A DNA stretch of 51,437 nucleotides from Desulfosporosinus sp. HMP52 (GCF_000765145.1 NZ_JMGA01000045.1:1-51437), one strand, 5' to 3'; shown: positions 31,908 to 41,524, counted from the stretch's first letter. Numbers and translations are program-made. The notes: generated from the letters alone by a model not told the origin.

Positions 31908-32906
31908 CTACTTCTTGGTTGTGCTATCATTGCCTGAGTCAGATTTCCCCGCTTGAGCAATGGTTCCTCTCATTTGGGTGTCCGAAATAATATTTTGCAT
32001 ATTATAATAGTCCATTACACCTAGTTTGCCATCTCTTAAAGCTTGAGCCATAGCTTTTGGCACTTCAGATTCTGCTTCGACAACCTTTGCCCGCATTTCT
32101 TCAACTGATGCTCTCATTTCTTGTTCTTTAGCAACAGCCATAGCACGTCGTTCCTCAGCTTTTGCCTGAGCAATACGTTTGTCTGCTTCGGCCTGATCCA
32201 TCTGGAGTTGTGCCCCAATATTTTTTCCTACATCAACATCCGCCATATCAATGGATAGGATTTCAAAAGCCGTTCCCGCGTCAAGTCCCTTTGCCAAAAC
32301 TGTTTGAGAAATCAGCTCCGGCCTTTCTAATACGGCTTTATGGGATTCGGATGAACCAATACTGGTTACGATACCTTCCCCAACCCGTGCAATAATTGTC
32401 TCTTCACCGGCTCCACCGACAAGTCTATCGATATTAGCTCGCACTGTTACTTTTGCCCTAACTCTAAGTTCAATTCCGTTTTGAGCCACTGCAGATACAA
32501 CAGGGGTCTCAATTACTTTTGGATTAACTGACATTTGAACAGCCTGCAGAACATCCCGTCCTGCTAAATCGATAGCTGCCGCACGCTCGAAGGGCAGCGG
32601 AATAGCTGCTCGTTCCGCAGCAATTAAAGCATTTACAACTCTATCAACATTACCACCTGCCAAGTAGTGTGCTTCAAGTTGATCTGTAGTAACCGTCAAG
32701 CCGGCTTTATGCCCTTTAATCATGGGACTTACAATTTTAGACGGGACTACTCTTCTTAACCGCATACCAATCAAATTAAAAATTCCAACATTAACCCCTG
32801 CCGCCAATGCGGATATCCAGAGCCCAACAGGGATGAAGGTTAAAATAACACTTAAGACAATAAAACCCAGAAAAAACATCGCCAGAGTTAAATATAATGG
32901 ATTCAT
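31908..32906 (-). CDS. floA: Flotillin-like protein FloA
   Basis: Membrane scaffold of functional membrane microdomains, 332 residues. A hydrophobic hairpin at about 6-40 anchors it, a PHB/SPFH domain follows (about 45-220), and a helical part rich in Ala, Glu and Lys (230-300) has the flotillin EA-type repeats. The gene is close behind its NfeD partner, as in B. subtilis yqeZ-yqfA. Confidence 0.95.
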   Translation of the reverse strand: MNPLYLTLAMFFLGFIVLSVILTFIPVGLWISALAAGVNVGIFNLIGMRLRRVVPSKIVSPMIKGHKAGLTVTTDQLEAHYLAGGNVDRVVNALIAAERAAIPLPFERAAAIDLAGRDVLQAVQMSVNPKVIETPVVSAVAQNGIELRVRAKVTVRANIDRLVGGAGEETIIARVGEGIVTSIGSSESHKAVLERPELISQTVLAKGLDAGTAFEILSIDMADVDVGKNIGAQLQMDQAEADKRIAQAKAEERRAMAVAKEQEMRASVEEMRAKVVEAESEVPKAMAQALRDGKLGVMDYYNMQNIISDTQMRGTIAQAGKSDSGNDSTTKK

Positions 32907-32938
32907 TCATTGCCCGACCGCAGTCGAGCTTCACCTCC

Positions 32939-33424
32939 TTATAATCTTTCTTCTCGAACAATGATTCGAGATCCTTCGACTCCGATAATTTTAATAGTTG
33001 TTCCTAAGCCTATAAAGCCCCCTTCCGTGACAACGTCTAACTTAACACCATTAAAATCACCTGTTCCCGCTGGTCGTAATTGAGTTAGCGCTATTCCTAT
33101 TTGACCCAGGTACATTTCATACTGTGGTTTTGGGGCAACATACCCTTCCTTTGATGTTTGACGAGTGCTTAAAGAAAACTTCTTCCACAATCTCTGTGTC
33201 CTGGGTGATTTTAAACTTAGGTAAATGATAATACCCAAAACGATCAGCGCCCCAGCAGTGAAAATCAACCCTTCTAAAAGAGAATCTGTCACTAAAAATA
33301 TGCCCGAGATTAAAGCAGCTATCCCCAAAATACCACTGACTCCAAAACCTGGAATAACAAAAATCTCAATTGCCAACAATGCGATTCCTAGTAGAATCAG
33401 CCCAATAATAATACTCTGAGACAC
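32939..33424 (-). CDS. Short NfeD-family protein
   Basis: NfeD-like partner of FloA, 161 residues. Three to four membrane helices (about 5-75) are followed by an OB-fold domain (105-160, with YLGQIGIALTQLRPAG). The N-terminal ClpP-like protease part of long NfeD proteins is missing, so this is the short form. It sits 32 nt before floA. Confidence 0.9.
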   Translation of the reverse strand: MSQSIIIGLILLGIALLAIEIFVIPGFGVSGILGIAALISGIFLVTDSLLEGLIFTAGALIVLGIIIYLSLKSPRTQRLWKKFSLSTRQTSKEGYVAPKPQYEMYLGQIGIALTQLRPAGTGDFNGVKLDVVTEGGFIGLGTTIKIIGVEGSRIIVREERL

Positions 33425-33467
33425 TTCCTTCTCCTCCTTTCTGTTGGCTAAGCGTACTTATATATCC

Positions 33468-34037
33468 TTAAGTTTCTAAACTATTTAACCATCGCTTAGC
33501 AATTTGTTTATATAAATTAGCTCTCGCCAATAAATTTAGAATAACCAACGTAGTCTCAACCTTTTCCCGGTCATCTTCCGGCATTTCATCTTCGGACAGG
33601 GTTTGCTCAACTTCTTTCTCTAATTCTCGAAGGGATTTCTCCCAGTCCATCTGGGTACAGTCAAAAGTTTCGCTGTAATACCGGTAAAGTTTAGTAGGAT
33701 TAATTCTGTCATCCGAGGTATCTAAAAGGCTTTGATTAACATAACCAAGTAATTGGGAGACTTCTTCAAGGGATAAAATATCTCGCAAATCATTAATGAG
33801 CAGAATGTTCGCAACTTGTTCCCTGCTATACTTTCTTCTTAAGGGATTGGGAAGGTACTTGCGTCTAACCCAATTTTGTACATGAGTAGGATTAATATCA
33901 TTTTGGCTAACCCGTTTAGCCACTTCAACTACCTGCGCCAACATCATTGAATCTAATTCTAAATACGGCAGAGCCTTTTGTTTCGGTTCTAAATCATTCA
34001 ACACATTTCGAATTGCTTGTAAATGTTTTACATTCAT
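33468..34037 (-). CDS. DUF1836 putative DNA-binding protein
   Basis: A 189-residue DUF1836 protein. The helical N-terminal region (about 45-110) has a MerR/HTH-like pattern: HVQNWVRRKYLPNPLRRKYSREQVANILLI. The C-terminal half is acidic and helical. Function is unknown; a regulator role fits. It has a strong promoter of its own with TGATCA repeats in the spacer, which could be an autoregulatory operator (inference). Confidence 0.8.
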   Translation of the reverse strand: MNVKHLQAIRNVLNDLEPKQKALPYLELDSMMLAQVVEVAKRVSQNDINPTHVQNWVRRKYLPNPLRRKYSREQVANILLINDLRDILSLEEVSQLLGYVNQSLLDTSDDRINPTKLYRYYSETFDCTQMDWEKSLRELEKEVEQTLSEDEMPEDDREKVETTLVILNLLARANLYKQIAKRWLNSLET

Positions 34038-34340
34038 TATCTCACCTACTTATGTTCTTTTTAACAACCAACGTCCTGATGATGTTATTATATGATCATT
34101 GTGATCACTTGTCAATGTTATTTTAAACTCTATATATTATATTCACTTCCTCTTCAAGAAGTTTTCGTACCCTCTTCGATTACCAAAATCATCTCCCGCC
34201 TCTGCACTTTAATAAGGGCCCCCACTGAAGAATCCGTGTCTCGGAATTTGATGAAAATCTCATTATGAATTAAATGCAGGGACTTCCTACATCATTGTAG
34301 AACAAAGAGACTATAATATAATTGGGAGATGGTGGATTAT
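34038..34340. other. Divergent intergenic region
   Basis: 303 bases between the divergent DUF1836 and radical SAM genes. The left end holds the DUF1836 promoter. On the right a TATAAT-like hexamer lies at 34312-34317 without a convincing -35. Nothing else was identified. Confidence 0.5.
34087..34115 (-). promoter_or_regulatory. Consensus promoter of DUF1836 gene with spacer operator
   Basis: Minus strand: -35 TTGACA (34110-34115), exactly 17 nt, -10 TATAAT (34087-34092), matching the sigma-A consensus at all 12 positions. The spacer holds two TGATCA palindromes (34093-34098 and 34102-34107) set 3 nt apart, well placed for a repressor. Confidence 0.85.
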
Positions 34341-35216
34341 ATGTTCTATGAAGGTAAAATTTTTCGTCCTCCAAGTGAGGCGAAAAGCGTTATTTTACAG
34401 ATCTCTGTTGGGTGTAAACATAACGCTTGCACATTTTGCACAATGTATAAGGACAAATCTTTTAGGATTAAATCACGAGCTGAAATCAAAGAAATTCTTA
34501 GCGTTGCCCAGGCTCAGGAACCAGACGCCGAACGAGTTTTTTTGGCAGACGGAGATGCAATTGCTATTAACACTGACCTGCTGACTGAAATTCTTGATCA
34601 ACTCTATCAAAAATTTCCTCATTTAAAGAGAGTTGGAATTTATGGCGGCCCTAAAGACATACTTTCCAAGAGCTCAGAAGAATTAGCAACCTTAAAGGCC
34701 CATGGACTTAATATCGTCTATTTAGGTGTAGAAAGCGGTAATGAAGGTATTCTAAGGTCTGTTTGTAAGGGGGTCACCACTGACCAAATGATTGCTGCGG
34801 GACAAAGGGTTAGAGCAAGCGGTTTAACACTATCCTGCACAGTTATTATCGGTCTGGGAGGAAAGGCTCTTTCCCAGGAACATGCCATTGATACCGCTCA
34901 TGTTATCAGCCAAATAGACCCTCAATATTTAGGTGCCCTTACATTAATGTTAGAAGAGGATGCCCCTCTTGCAAAAGCTATAAAAGATGGCTCCTTCCAA
35001 CTTCTCAGTCCCTTCGAATCTTTAAAAGAACTTAGAACTATGCTTGGGAATCTTAAGGTATCAAACTGTATCTTTCGGAGTAATCACGCCTCGAACTATC
35101 TGCCGCTTCGAGCTACCCTTCCAGAAGACAGAGATGAATTGTTAAAGACTTTAGATAGTATCATTAATAATCATACTGTAGAGCGACTTCGTCCCGAGTA
35201 CTGGAGAGGGCTCTAA
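34341..35216 (+). CDS. Radical SAM protein
   Basis: Radical SAM enzyme of unknown reaction, 291 residues from ATG at 34341 (GGTGG five bases ahead; ATG at 34329 is also possible). The cluster cysteines are Cys25, Cys30 and Cys33, so the motif is C-X4-C-X2-C, which this subgroup has in GC-H-N-C-FC-MY form. The GIYGGPKDIL and YLGVESGN stretches match strands of the TIM barrel. It is monocistronic. Confidence 0.85.
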   Translation: MFYEGKIFRPPSEAKSVILQISVGCKHNACTFCTMYKDKSFRIKSRAEIKEILSVAQAQEPDAERVFLADGDAIAINTDLLTEILDQLYQKFPHLKRVGIYGGPKDILSKSSEELATLKAHGLNIVYLGVESGNEGILRSVCKGVTTDQMIAAGQRVRASGLTLSCTVIIGLGGKALSQEHAIDTAHVISQIDPQYLGALTLMLEEDAPLAKAIKDGSFQLLSPFESLKELRTMLGNLKVSNCIFRSNHASNYLPLRATLPEDRDELLKTLDSIINNHTVERLRPEYWRGL

Positions 35217-35220
35217 CATA

Positions 35221-35261
35221 AAAAAAGAAGCATAAATTGATACTCAATTTTGCTTCTTTTT
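35221..35261. terminator. Bidirectional terminator
   Basis: AAAAAGAAGCA, AAATTGA / TCAATTT, TGCTTCTTTTT form a long hairpin with A-run and T-run on opposite sides. It lies between the convergent radical SAM and glycosyltransferase genes and can serve both. Confidence 0.8.
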
Positions 35262-35289
35262 CTTAAACTTCTTTTTTCTTAAACCAAAG

Positions 35290-36429
35290 TTACGCTAACA
35301 TTTCTTTTTTAACCAACCTAAGCATCTCATCAACCGCACATTTTGTAGAATGACCAGGTAAGGCAGTAGCTGTCTTATCTCTCATTTTCTGAACTTCTTC
35401 AGGATAGGTCAAGAAATAATTTATCAACTGACCTAATTCCTGTTCAGTCTGAGCAACGATTCCCGCTCCTATCTTCTGAACAAAGTGTGCATTTTCTTCT
35501 TCTTGTCCAGGTATCGGCTTGAATATTAGAAGCGGTAAACGCTTAGTTAGCGCTTCCGAAACCGTTAATCCACCAGCTTTAGTAATTATAAGGTCAGAGA
35601 CAGCCATTAATTCTTCAACATTATGGACATATTTCAACCTCACTAGAGGGTTACAACCTTGAGCGCTGAGCTCTTTCAAGGATTCATAAAGTTTTTCATT
35701 TTTTCCACACACAATTATAGCTTGAACGGGAACTTTAGAATCAACTAGTTTCCGGCAAATTCTATTTGCGCTCTTTAAAATCCCATAGGATCCTCCCATT
35801 ACTAAAAAGGTAGGTATCCCCGACTTTAGACCTAACTTAGAAAATATTAACTCTCGGTTTACAGTTTCTTCGAATTTCGGACTTACTGGTATCCCAGTAA
35901 CATGAATACACTCCGCCTTTATCCCCCAGGCTTGTAAACTATTCTTAACTTCTCCACAGGCAACTATGTATCGATCAACACCGGGATGAACCCAATGACT
36001 GTGAACCGTATAGTCAGTAATTATCGTAACTACAGGAATCTGTAGAATCTTTTCATATCGTAATTGGGCTAACACGGACGAAACTGTTGGATAAGTACAC
36101 ACGATAAAGTCCGGTTTAAAGGTCTTAATATACTTCAAGAAATCATTGCGTCCTAATTTATTTAAAAACTGTTGGCTTATTGAGCGGGGCTGAACCATAG
36201 ATGTTCTGTAATAAAAACGCCCCCATAGTTTCGGGATATGATTGATAATTTCACCATAGACACTCTTGATCATCGAATTAATGGGTTTACTTAGAAAATC
36301 TCCAAAATCGAGGTGAGTAATGGTTGCAGAAGGTTCCTGAATACGTATCCCTTCAATAACAGCTTCCGCTGCCCGCAAATGTCCGTTTCCGAATGATGCG
36401 GAGAATACAAGAACCTTTAATTGTTTCAA
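35290..36429 (-). CDS. MGDG synthase/UgtP-like glycosyltransferase
   Basis: GT28-type glycosyltransferase, 379 residues. The N-terminal domain has the MGDG-synthase signature SASFGNGHLRAAEAV, and the C-terminal domain has the nucleotide-sugar site ITKAGGLTVSEAL with PGQEEENA. Relatives transfer glucose or galactose to diacylglycerol for membrane glycolipids or to lipoteichoic-acid anchors. TTG start follows AAGGAGG. The acceptor cannot be told from sequence. Confidence 0.88.
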   Translation of the reverse strand: MKQLKVLVFSASFGNGHLRAAEAVIEGIRIQEPSATITHLDFGDFLSKPINSMIKSVYGEIINHIPKLWGRFYYRTSMVQPRSISQQFLNKLGRNDFLKYIKTFKPDFIVCTYPTVSSVLAQLRYEKILQIPVVTIITDYTVHSHWVHPGVDRYIVACGEVKNSLQAWGIKAECIHVTGIPVSPKFEETVNRELIFSKLGLKSGIPTFLVMGGSYGILKSANRICRKLVDSKVPVQAIIVCGKNEKLYESLKELSAQGCNPLVRLKYVHNVEELMAVSDLIITKAGGLTVSEALTKRLPLLIFKPIPGQEEENAHFVQKIGAGIVAQTEQELGQLINYFLTYPEEVQKMRDKTATALPGHSTKCAVDEMLRLVKKEMLA

Positions 36430-36460
36430 AAGTTTACTACCTCCTTCTTAATAAGAGCTG

Positions 36461-36489
36461 TTTATATGACGATATCACGACTCAGTCAA
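36461..36489 (-). promoter_or_regulatory. Promoter of the glycosyltransferase gene
   Basis: Minus strand -35 TTGACT (36484-36489), 17-nt spacer, -10 TATAAA (36461-36466), about 30 nt ahead of the TTG start. Confidence 0.65.
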
Positions 36490-36605
36490 CTTGTACAGCC
36501 AAGTCAGCATAAACCTCAAAAAGCAAGGAGTTCAGGATATCTACAACCTAATACGTAGAATGGGAAACTCCCAGAATTCATCTTCAGTTTATGGTCAAAA
36601 AAATC

Positions 36606-36641
36606 TTGACAAATTCCCAAGGCTATAAGTTATATTATAGG
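36606..36641 (+). promoter_or_regulatory. Probable promoter of the YbaK-like gene
   Basis: A perfect -35 TTGACA at 36606-36611 is followed by AT-rich sequence with TTATAT and TATATT candidates 18-19 nt later. It lies about 105 nt before the start codon. Confidence 0.5.
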
Positions 36642-36743
36642 GACATCCTTCGTAAAAGAAAAGCAGCTTGGCGAAGATAAGATTATCATAATTCCGATTT
36701 CCAAAAGGAATTCTTTTATATTTAATATAGGGAGCGTGAATTT

Positions 36744-37223
36744 ATGTCCCATAAAACAAATGCAGCCCGAATTTTAGACAAGAACAGAATACCCTATGAG
36801 CTAAAGGAATACGAGGTCGATGAATCAGATTTGTCTGCCATTACTGTTGCTAATAAGGTCGGGTTAAGCATCGAGCAAGTCTATAAGACTTTAGTTGCCC
36901 GTGGTGATAAAACTGGGGTCATCGTTGCTTGTATCCAAGGTGATTATGAACTCTACCTCAAAGGATTAGCCGCATTGAGCGGGAATAAGAAAGTTGAGAT
37001 AGTCTCCTTAAAGGAGGTATTGCCTTTGACCGGTTATATACGAGGAGGCGTTTCTCCTATAGGAATGAAAAAGAGCTATCCTGTTTTCATTGACTCTTCT
37101 ATAACAAATCAAGAAAAAGTTGCTGTAAGTGCAGGATTGCGAGGATTTCAGCTTTATCTTAATCCCCATGATCTAATTGCAATAACTAAAGCACATTTAG
37201 GCACGATCTCAACAAAACTTTAA
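36744..37223 (+). CDS. ybaK: YbaK/EbsC-family Cys-tRNA(Pro) deacylase
   Basis: Trans-editing protein that removes cysteine from mischarged tRNA-Pro; 159 residues, the usual single-domain length. ARILDKNRIPYELKEYE at the start, the catalytic-pocket lysine region VYKTLVARGDK, and GYIRGGVSPIGMKKSYPVFID are YbaK signatures. RBS GGGAG. It is monocistronic with a strong terminator downstream. Confidence 0.92.
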   Translation: MSHKTNAARILDKNRIPYELKEYEVDESDLSAITVANKVGLSIEQVYKTLVARGDKTGVIVACIQGDYELYLKGLAALSGNKKVEIVSLKEVLPLTGYIRGGVSPIGMKKSYPVFIDSSITNQEKVAVSAGLRGFQLYLNPHDLIAITKAHLGTISTKL

Positions 37224-37248
37224 ATCATTACATAATAGTTTGATAGGC

Positions 37249-37300
37249 AAAGACAACAAATCCTACAGGCCTATATTTCCTGTAGGATTTGTTGTCTTTT
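37249..37300. terminator. Bidirectional terminator with 20-bp stem
   Basis: AAAGACAACAAATCCTACAG and its exact complement pair around a short loop, with A-run and T-run flanks. It separates convergent ybaK and the NlpC/P60 gene. Confidence 0.85.
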
Positions 37301-37369
37301 GCTTATTTACTATATCATTCTAGTACATGGTGATCTAAGTTTGGTAAATCGGTTCTAATCTCCCGCTCT

Positions 37370-38080
37370 CTAAATCACTCGTCGGGCTCCTACATAAACT
37401 GATTTCCAGTATGGCCCAATAGTATAAATTGTAACTCCCTTAGAAGAGGAAGCGTTAATAAATTGTCCGTTACCAACATAAATCCCGTCATGATCTACAA
37501 CACCATTTCCAGCAAAGGAGAAGAATACTAGATCGCCTGGTCGTAGATTCTCAAAGGATACATAGCTTCCCACAGTATATTGGTCACGTGATACCCGAGG
37601 TAAAGTAATTCCATTTTGTTTAAAAACATAGTACACAAAACCGGAGCAGTCAAAACCCGTTGAAGGGGAAGTCCCCCCCCATTGGTACTTAACTCCTATA
37701 TACTGTTTTGCTGTACTTAGTATACTATCGGCCTTGCTCTGTGTTGGAGTCTGAGTCGGAGAAGTCTGCGCTTGGGTCTGTTGTTTTTTCAAATAAACAT
37801 TATTTAAGGTTTTTGCTGTTATGGGACCAACAAGTCCATCAACAGTTAGCTTGTTCGCTCTTTGAAAGTTGATTACCCCTTGTTGGGTCAAACTCCCGAA
37901 AACACCATCCGCTTTACCAACATTGTAGCCAACATAATTTAGTTTTGTCTGCAACTCCACAACATCCGGTCCTTTAGAACCTACTTTAAGTAAAACATCC
38001 CCAAGCGTCGCCATAGCAGTTGTTGGCAAAGAAAACATCAGACAAATTAAAAAGAACACAAGGATAATTCTCTTTTTCAT
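37370..38080 (-). CDS. NlpC/P60 peptidoglycan endopeptidase
   Basis: Secreted wall hydrolase of 236 residues. A signal peptide (1-24) precedes a peptidoglycan-binding domain (about 35-95), a Gln/Thr/Pro-rich linker (100-116) and the NlpC/P60 domain (118-236). The catalytic Cys145 is in FDCSGFV, and His197 is in DHDGIYVG. The start is ATG at 38080 after AGGGAGGAAG; the frame extends 19 codons upstream with no signal-like start. Its N-terminus resembles that of SleB. Confidence 0.93.
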   Translation of the reverse strand: MKKRIILVFFLICLMFSLPTTAMATLGDVLLKVGSKGPDVVELQTKLNYVGYNVGKADGVFGSLTQQGVINFQRANKLTVDGLVGPITAKTLNNVYLKKQQTQAQTSPTQTPTQSKADSILSTAKQYIGVKYQWGGTSPSTGFDCSGFVYYVFKQNGITLPRVSRDQYTVGSYVSFENLRPGDLVFFSFAGNGVVDHDGIYVGNGQFINASSSKGVTIYTIGPYWKSVYVGARRVI

Positions 38081-38329
38081 TCTCTTCCTCCCTATTACTT
38101 TGTTAATTTTGGGGACATTTATAAGTGAAGAATCCACTTACTTTTATATCGGAATCTCTAGGATAAGATTTCACCCTAAAAATCTGCCACAATTGAAAAT
38201 TATTTACATTGCTTGTATCGTTTTGGGTTTCGACCTGGAATTAACCTAATCTCTAATAAATTTTGAAAAGGGGAATGTTAGTTTGTTTTTTTGGGGCAAA
38301 ATAACCCAAACATTTAAGGAGGATACCGG

Positions 38330-39418
38330 ATGAGTTACCAACTACCAAACTATAAACACCCAAATTTCGATCAAGAACCTTTCGTATCTGCTCCAAATGC
38401 TCAAATTGTCGAAGTGAAAAATGCAGGGTCGGCTCCGGAAAACTATCATGCTCTCTCCATATATCCTGAGTATTTTAAAATAAATGGCGAATGGATTTTA
38501 GCGAGTGAAAGCCGAATGGATGGGGTTCCTGTCCTAAGGACAGATGGAAGGGTTCAAGTGGTTGAGTTTAGAAATTTAAACATTGGGGATAAGGTAATAA
38601 CCGGAAGAACCGAAGATGGAAGTGAGGGCATTTTTGTTTATGCATCAGGGTTTAGTTCAACCGATACCCATTCAGAGTTATTTTCTTTTCGTTCCGGCCG
38701 TTCTAGGGAAACGGCTTTTTCAAAGGACTATGATGAACTTTATGAACTATTAAAATATGAGAAGGATAATGGGTATATTGTTTGGGTCTTAGGTCCTGCA
38801 GTTGTCTTTGACTACGATTCTAGAACAGCTCTTTCCGGCCTTATATCAAATGGCTTTGCTCATGCTATTCTGGCAGGTAATGCTATGGCAACCCATGACC
38901 TGGAAGCAGCTATTTTTGGTACTGCATTGGGGCAAAACACCTATAATCAACAGTCTCCCCCTAATGCTCATTATCACCATTTAGATTTGATCAATATGGC
39001 TCGAGATGCAGGTTCCCTTGAAGGTCTCATAGAAAAGGAAAACATAAGTGAGGGTATTGTGTATTCTGCTATCACTAATAACATCCCCTTGGTTCTTGCA
39101 GGTTCAATTCGTGACGACGGTCCACTGCCTTCCGTAATAGCTGATGTATATAAAGCCCAAGATGAAATGCGCAAGCATACTCGTAAAGCTACGACTCTTA
39201 TTTGCCTAGCCACTCAGCTTCACACTATTGCAGCAGGAAATATGACGCCGGCTTACATACAACATAATGGAGAGATCCGCCCCGTCTTCATATACTGTAT
39301 TGATATTGCTGAGTTTGCCGTCAATAAACTCAGAGATCGCGGATCTTTAGAGGTTACTACTATGGTAACTAATGTACAAGACTTCTTGGTTCACCTAAAA
39401 AACAATTTAGTAAAATGA
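38330..39418 (+). CDS. TIGR00300-family enzyme (LOR/SDH-type, possible ornithine cyclodeaminase)
   Basis: A 362-residue protein with the signatures of the LOR/SDH bifunctional-enzyme conserved domain: LGPAVVFDY, ILAGNAMATHDLEAAIFGT, LAGSIRDDGPLP and KLRDRGSLEV. Archaeal and cyanobacterial relatives (for example the C-terminal part of AgrE) are reported as ornithine cyclodeaminases making proline. This copy lacks much of the N-terminal part of the 400-plus-residue members. Substrate is therefore uncertain. RBS AAGGAGG, 7 nt spacing; monocistronic. Confidence 0.8.
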   Translation: MSYQLPNYKHPNFDQEPFVSAPNAQIVEVKNAGSAPENYHALSIYPEYFKINGEWILASESRMDGVPVLRTDGRVQVVEFRNLNIGDKVITGRTEDGSEGIFVYASGFSSTDTHSELFSFRSGRSRETAFSKDYDELYELLKYEKDNGYIVWVLGPAVVFDYDSRTALSGLISNGFAHAILAGNAMATHDLEAAIFGTALGQNTYNQQSPPNAHYHHLDLINMARDAGSLEGLIEKENISEGIVYSAITNNIPLVLAGSIRDDGPLPSVIADVYKAQDEMRKHTRKATTLICLATQLHTIAAGNMTPAYIQHNGEIRPVFIYCIDIAEFAVNKLRDRGSLEVTTMVTNVQDFLVHLKNNLVK

Positions 39419-39460
39419 TTATATTTTGTTGAATTCTTGTCACCCAAAGTCACCTCTCCC

Positions 39461-39499
39461 AAAAAAGAGTAGAGGCACAAATCTGCCTCTACTCTTTTT
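39461..39499. terminator. Bidirectional terminator
   Basis: AAAAAGAGTAGAGGCA and TGCCTCTACTCTTTTT form a perfect 16-bp stem with a 6-nt loop and A/T flanks. It lies between the TIGR00300 gene and the convergent 53-residue gene. Confidence 0.85.
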
Positions 39500-39524
39500 G
39501 GTATAAATCTACATTCATTTCTAG

Positions 39525-39686
39525 TTATGAGAACGTAAGCTCTTCAACCTGTGCATTTCGTAGTTTCTGCTGACTAAGACCGATAGAGTCATCCAAATTA
39601 TTTGATACTACTTCACTGCTAATAGTTCCATTAACCGCTGCTTCACCTTGAGTGAGTTCACTCCCTTGGATTTCTTTACTTTCCAT
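39525..39686 (-). CDS. 53-residue orphan protein
   Basis: Small ORF not recognised as any family. The 53 residues are rich in Ser, Glu, Gln and Asn, with no Cys, Trp, Pro, His or Tyr and no membrane segment. ATG has AGGAGG eight bases ahead, a strong site, and the bidirectional hairpin at 39461-39499 lies just beyond its stop, supporting a real transcription unit. It could be a small spore or regulatory protein; no function is proposed. Confidence 0.6.
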   Translation of the reverse strand: MESKEIQGSELTQGEAAVNGTISSEVVSNNLDDSIGLSQQKLRNAQVEELTFS

Positions 39687-39732
39687 TTATTAACCCTCCT
39701 AAAATTTTTATTATTATTCTCAAAAAGCTAAA

Positions 39733-39795
39733 AAACATTCAAAAGAACTCTCTAAGCATATCGATGCTATTTTAGAGAGTTCTTTTTGAATGTTT
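39733..39795 (-). terminator. Long terminator hairpin after glnS
   Basis: AAACATTCAAAAGAACTCTC with the rest of a 23-nt arm (39733-39755) pairs with 39772-39795, with one extra T. It lies 21 nt after the glnS stop. Confidence 0.7.
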
Positions 39796-39815
39796 ATGTT
39801 TATGTTTATATTTAT

Positions 39816-41471
39816 TTATTTATTTAATTGAAATGAACTCTTCAATGACACAATTCTATTAAATATCAGCTTGCCTTGTTTCAATGACAAGGGATCAACA
39901 TTGAAGTAGCCATGCCTAAAAAACTGAAATTTATCCTGTGGCTTTGAATCTTTAATATTCGCCTCGACAAAGCCCTGGACGATCTCTAAGGAGTTAGGAT
40001 TAATATGTTCCAAAAAGGAAGTATCATCATCCTCTTCCTGATCCAGAATCAAAGGTTCGTATTGTCTAAATTCTGCCGGGACTGCTTGAGAGGCTTCTAC
40101 CCAATGAATAGTCCCCTTTACCTTCCTTCCTGTAAAGCCAGTTCCACTCTTGGTTTCCGGGTCGTAGGTGCAATGTAATTCGATAACTTTACCCGCTTCA
40201 TCTTTTACTATATCGTTGCATTTTATAAAATAGGCATTTTTTAAGCGGACTTCATTTCCCGGAAAAAGCCTGAAATATTTTGCCGGAGGATTCTCCATAA
40301 AATCATCTTGTTCTATATATATTTCTCGCGAAAAAGGAATTTGACGAGTACCCATTTCCGGGTTTTCAGAATTAATCTCAGCCTCTAACATTTCAACTTG
40401 GTCTGCAGGGTAATTTGTAATAACAACTTTGAGCGGCTCTAATACAGCCATTGTTCTGGGTGCTTTAAGCTTTAAATCCTCTCGAATAAAAAATTCGAGC
40501 ATTTTACTATCTACTACACTATCCGCTTTAGCAACACCTATTTCCCGAGCAAAACTACGAATAGCTTCAGGAGTATAACCTTTTCGACGAAGTCCTGAGA
40601 TTGTAGGCATGCGCGGGTCATCCCACCCGTCAACAACGTGCTCATCAACTAATTGTTTGAGTTTACGCTTACTCATAACAGTATTAGTAATGTTTAACCG
40701 GGCAAATTCATATTGATGTGGCACCTTTTCCATTTCACACTCTCGTATGACCCAGTCATACAGAGGACGATGATCCTCAAATTCCAAGGTACATATAGAG
40801 TGTGTCACCCCTTCAATTGCATCCTCTAACGGATGGGCAAAGTCATACATAGGGTAGATGCACCACTTATCTCCTGTATTATGATGGTTGGCATGAGCAA
40901 TCCTGTAAAGAACCGGATCCCTCATATTAATATTGGGAGAATCCATATCTATCTTAGCACGGAGAACCTTTTGTCCATCTTTGAATTCCCCTTGACGCAT
41001 TCGCTCAAATAATTCCAGGTTTTCTTCAACTGAGCGATCTCTGTAGGGGCTTTTTTGTCCGACCTCAATAAGGGATCCGCGCATTTTACGAATCTCCTCG
41101 GCTGTAGAATCGCAAACATAAGCCTTACCTTTCTTAATTAACAGGACAGCTCGATTATACATTTCTTCAAAATAGTCTGAGGCAAAGAATAATTCATCCC
41201 ATTTATATCCCAGCCACGTTACATCTTCTTTGATAGATTCTACATATTCTGTATCCTCTTTAACTGGATTAGTATCATCAAAGCGCAGATGGGTTTTACC
41301 CTTGAATTCATCCGCTAATTCAAAATTTAAAATAATGGATTTAGCGTGACCAATATGTAAATAACCATTAGGCTCCGGTGGGAATCGAGTAATAATGTGA
41401 TCAACTTTACCCGATTTCAAATCCTCGTTAATAATATTCTTAATAAAGTTCGAGGAGGCTTTATGTTCCAT
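39816..41471 (-). CDS. glnS: Glutaminyl-tRNA synthetase
   Basis: Class I synthetase charging tRNA-Gln, 551 residues. HIGH-like HIGH is at 39-42 in [13 protein letters not shown], and MSKRKL is the second signature. The C-terminal beta-barrel anticodon domains run from about 340 onward. ATG at 41471 follows AAAGGTGAT; the frame is open 12 codons further. Presence of glnS means at least part of Gln-tRNA is made directly rather than through GatCAB. Confidence 0.95.
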   Translation of the reverse strand: MEHKASSNFIKNIINEDLKSGKVDHIITRFPPEPNGYLHIGHAKSIILNFELADEFKGKTHLRFDDTNPVKEDTEYVESIKEDVTWLGYKWDELFFASDYFEEMYNRAVLLIKKGKAYVCDSTAEEIRKMRGSLIEVGQKSPYRDRSVEENLELFERMRQGEFKDGQKVLRAKIDMDSPNINMRDPVLYRIAHANHHNTGDKWCIYPMYDFAHPLEDAIEGVTHSICTLEFEDHRPLYDWVIRECEMEKVPHQYEFARLNITNTVMSKRKLKQLVDEHVVDGWDDPRMPTISGLRRKGYTPEAIRSFAREIGVAKADSVVDSKMLEFFIREDLKLKAPRTMAVLEPLKVVITNYPADQVEMLEAEINSENPEMGTRQIPFSREIYIEQDDFMENPPAKYFRLFPGNEVRLKNAYFIKCNDIVKDEAGKVIELHCTYDPETKSGTGFTGRKVKGTIHWVEASQAVPAEFRQYEPLILDQEEDDDTSFLEHINPNSLEIVQGFVEANIKDSKPQDKFQFFRHGYFNVDPLSLKQGKLIFNRIVSLKSSFQLNK

Positions 41472-41524
41472 CGATATCACCTTTCTATTCTTCATCCTAT
41501 CTGCCATTTTTTCCTTTGCACTAA

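Larger units (their letters stand above)
36430..36743. other. Divergent intergenic region with two promoters
   Basis: 314 bases between the divergent glycosyltransferase and YbaK genes. It carries one promoter toward each gene, noted separately. No ORF or stable hairpin stands out between them. Confidence 0.6.
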
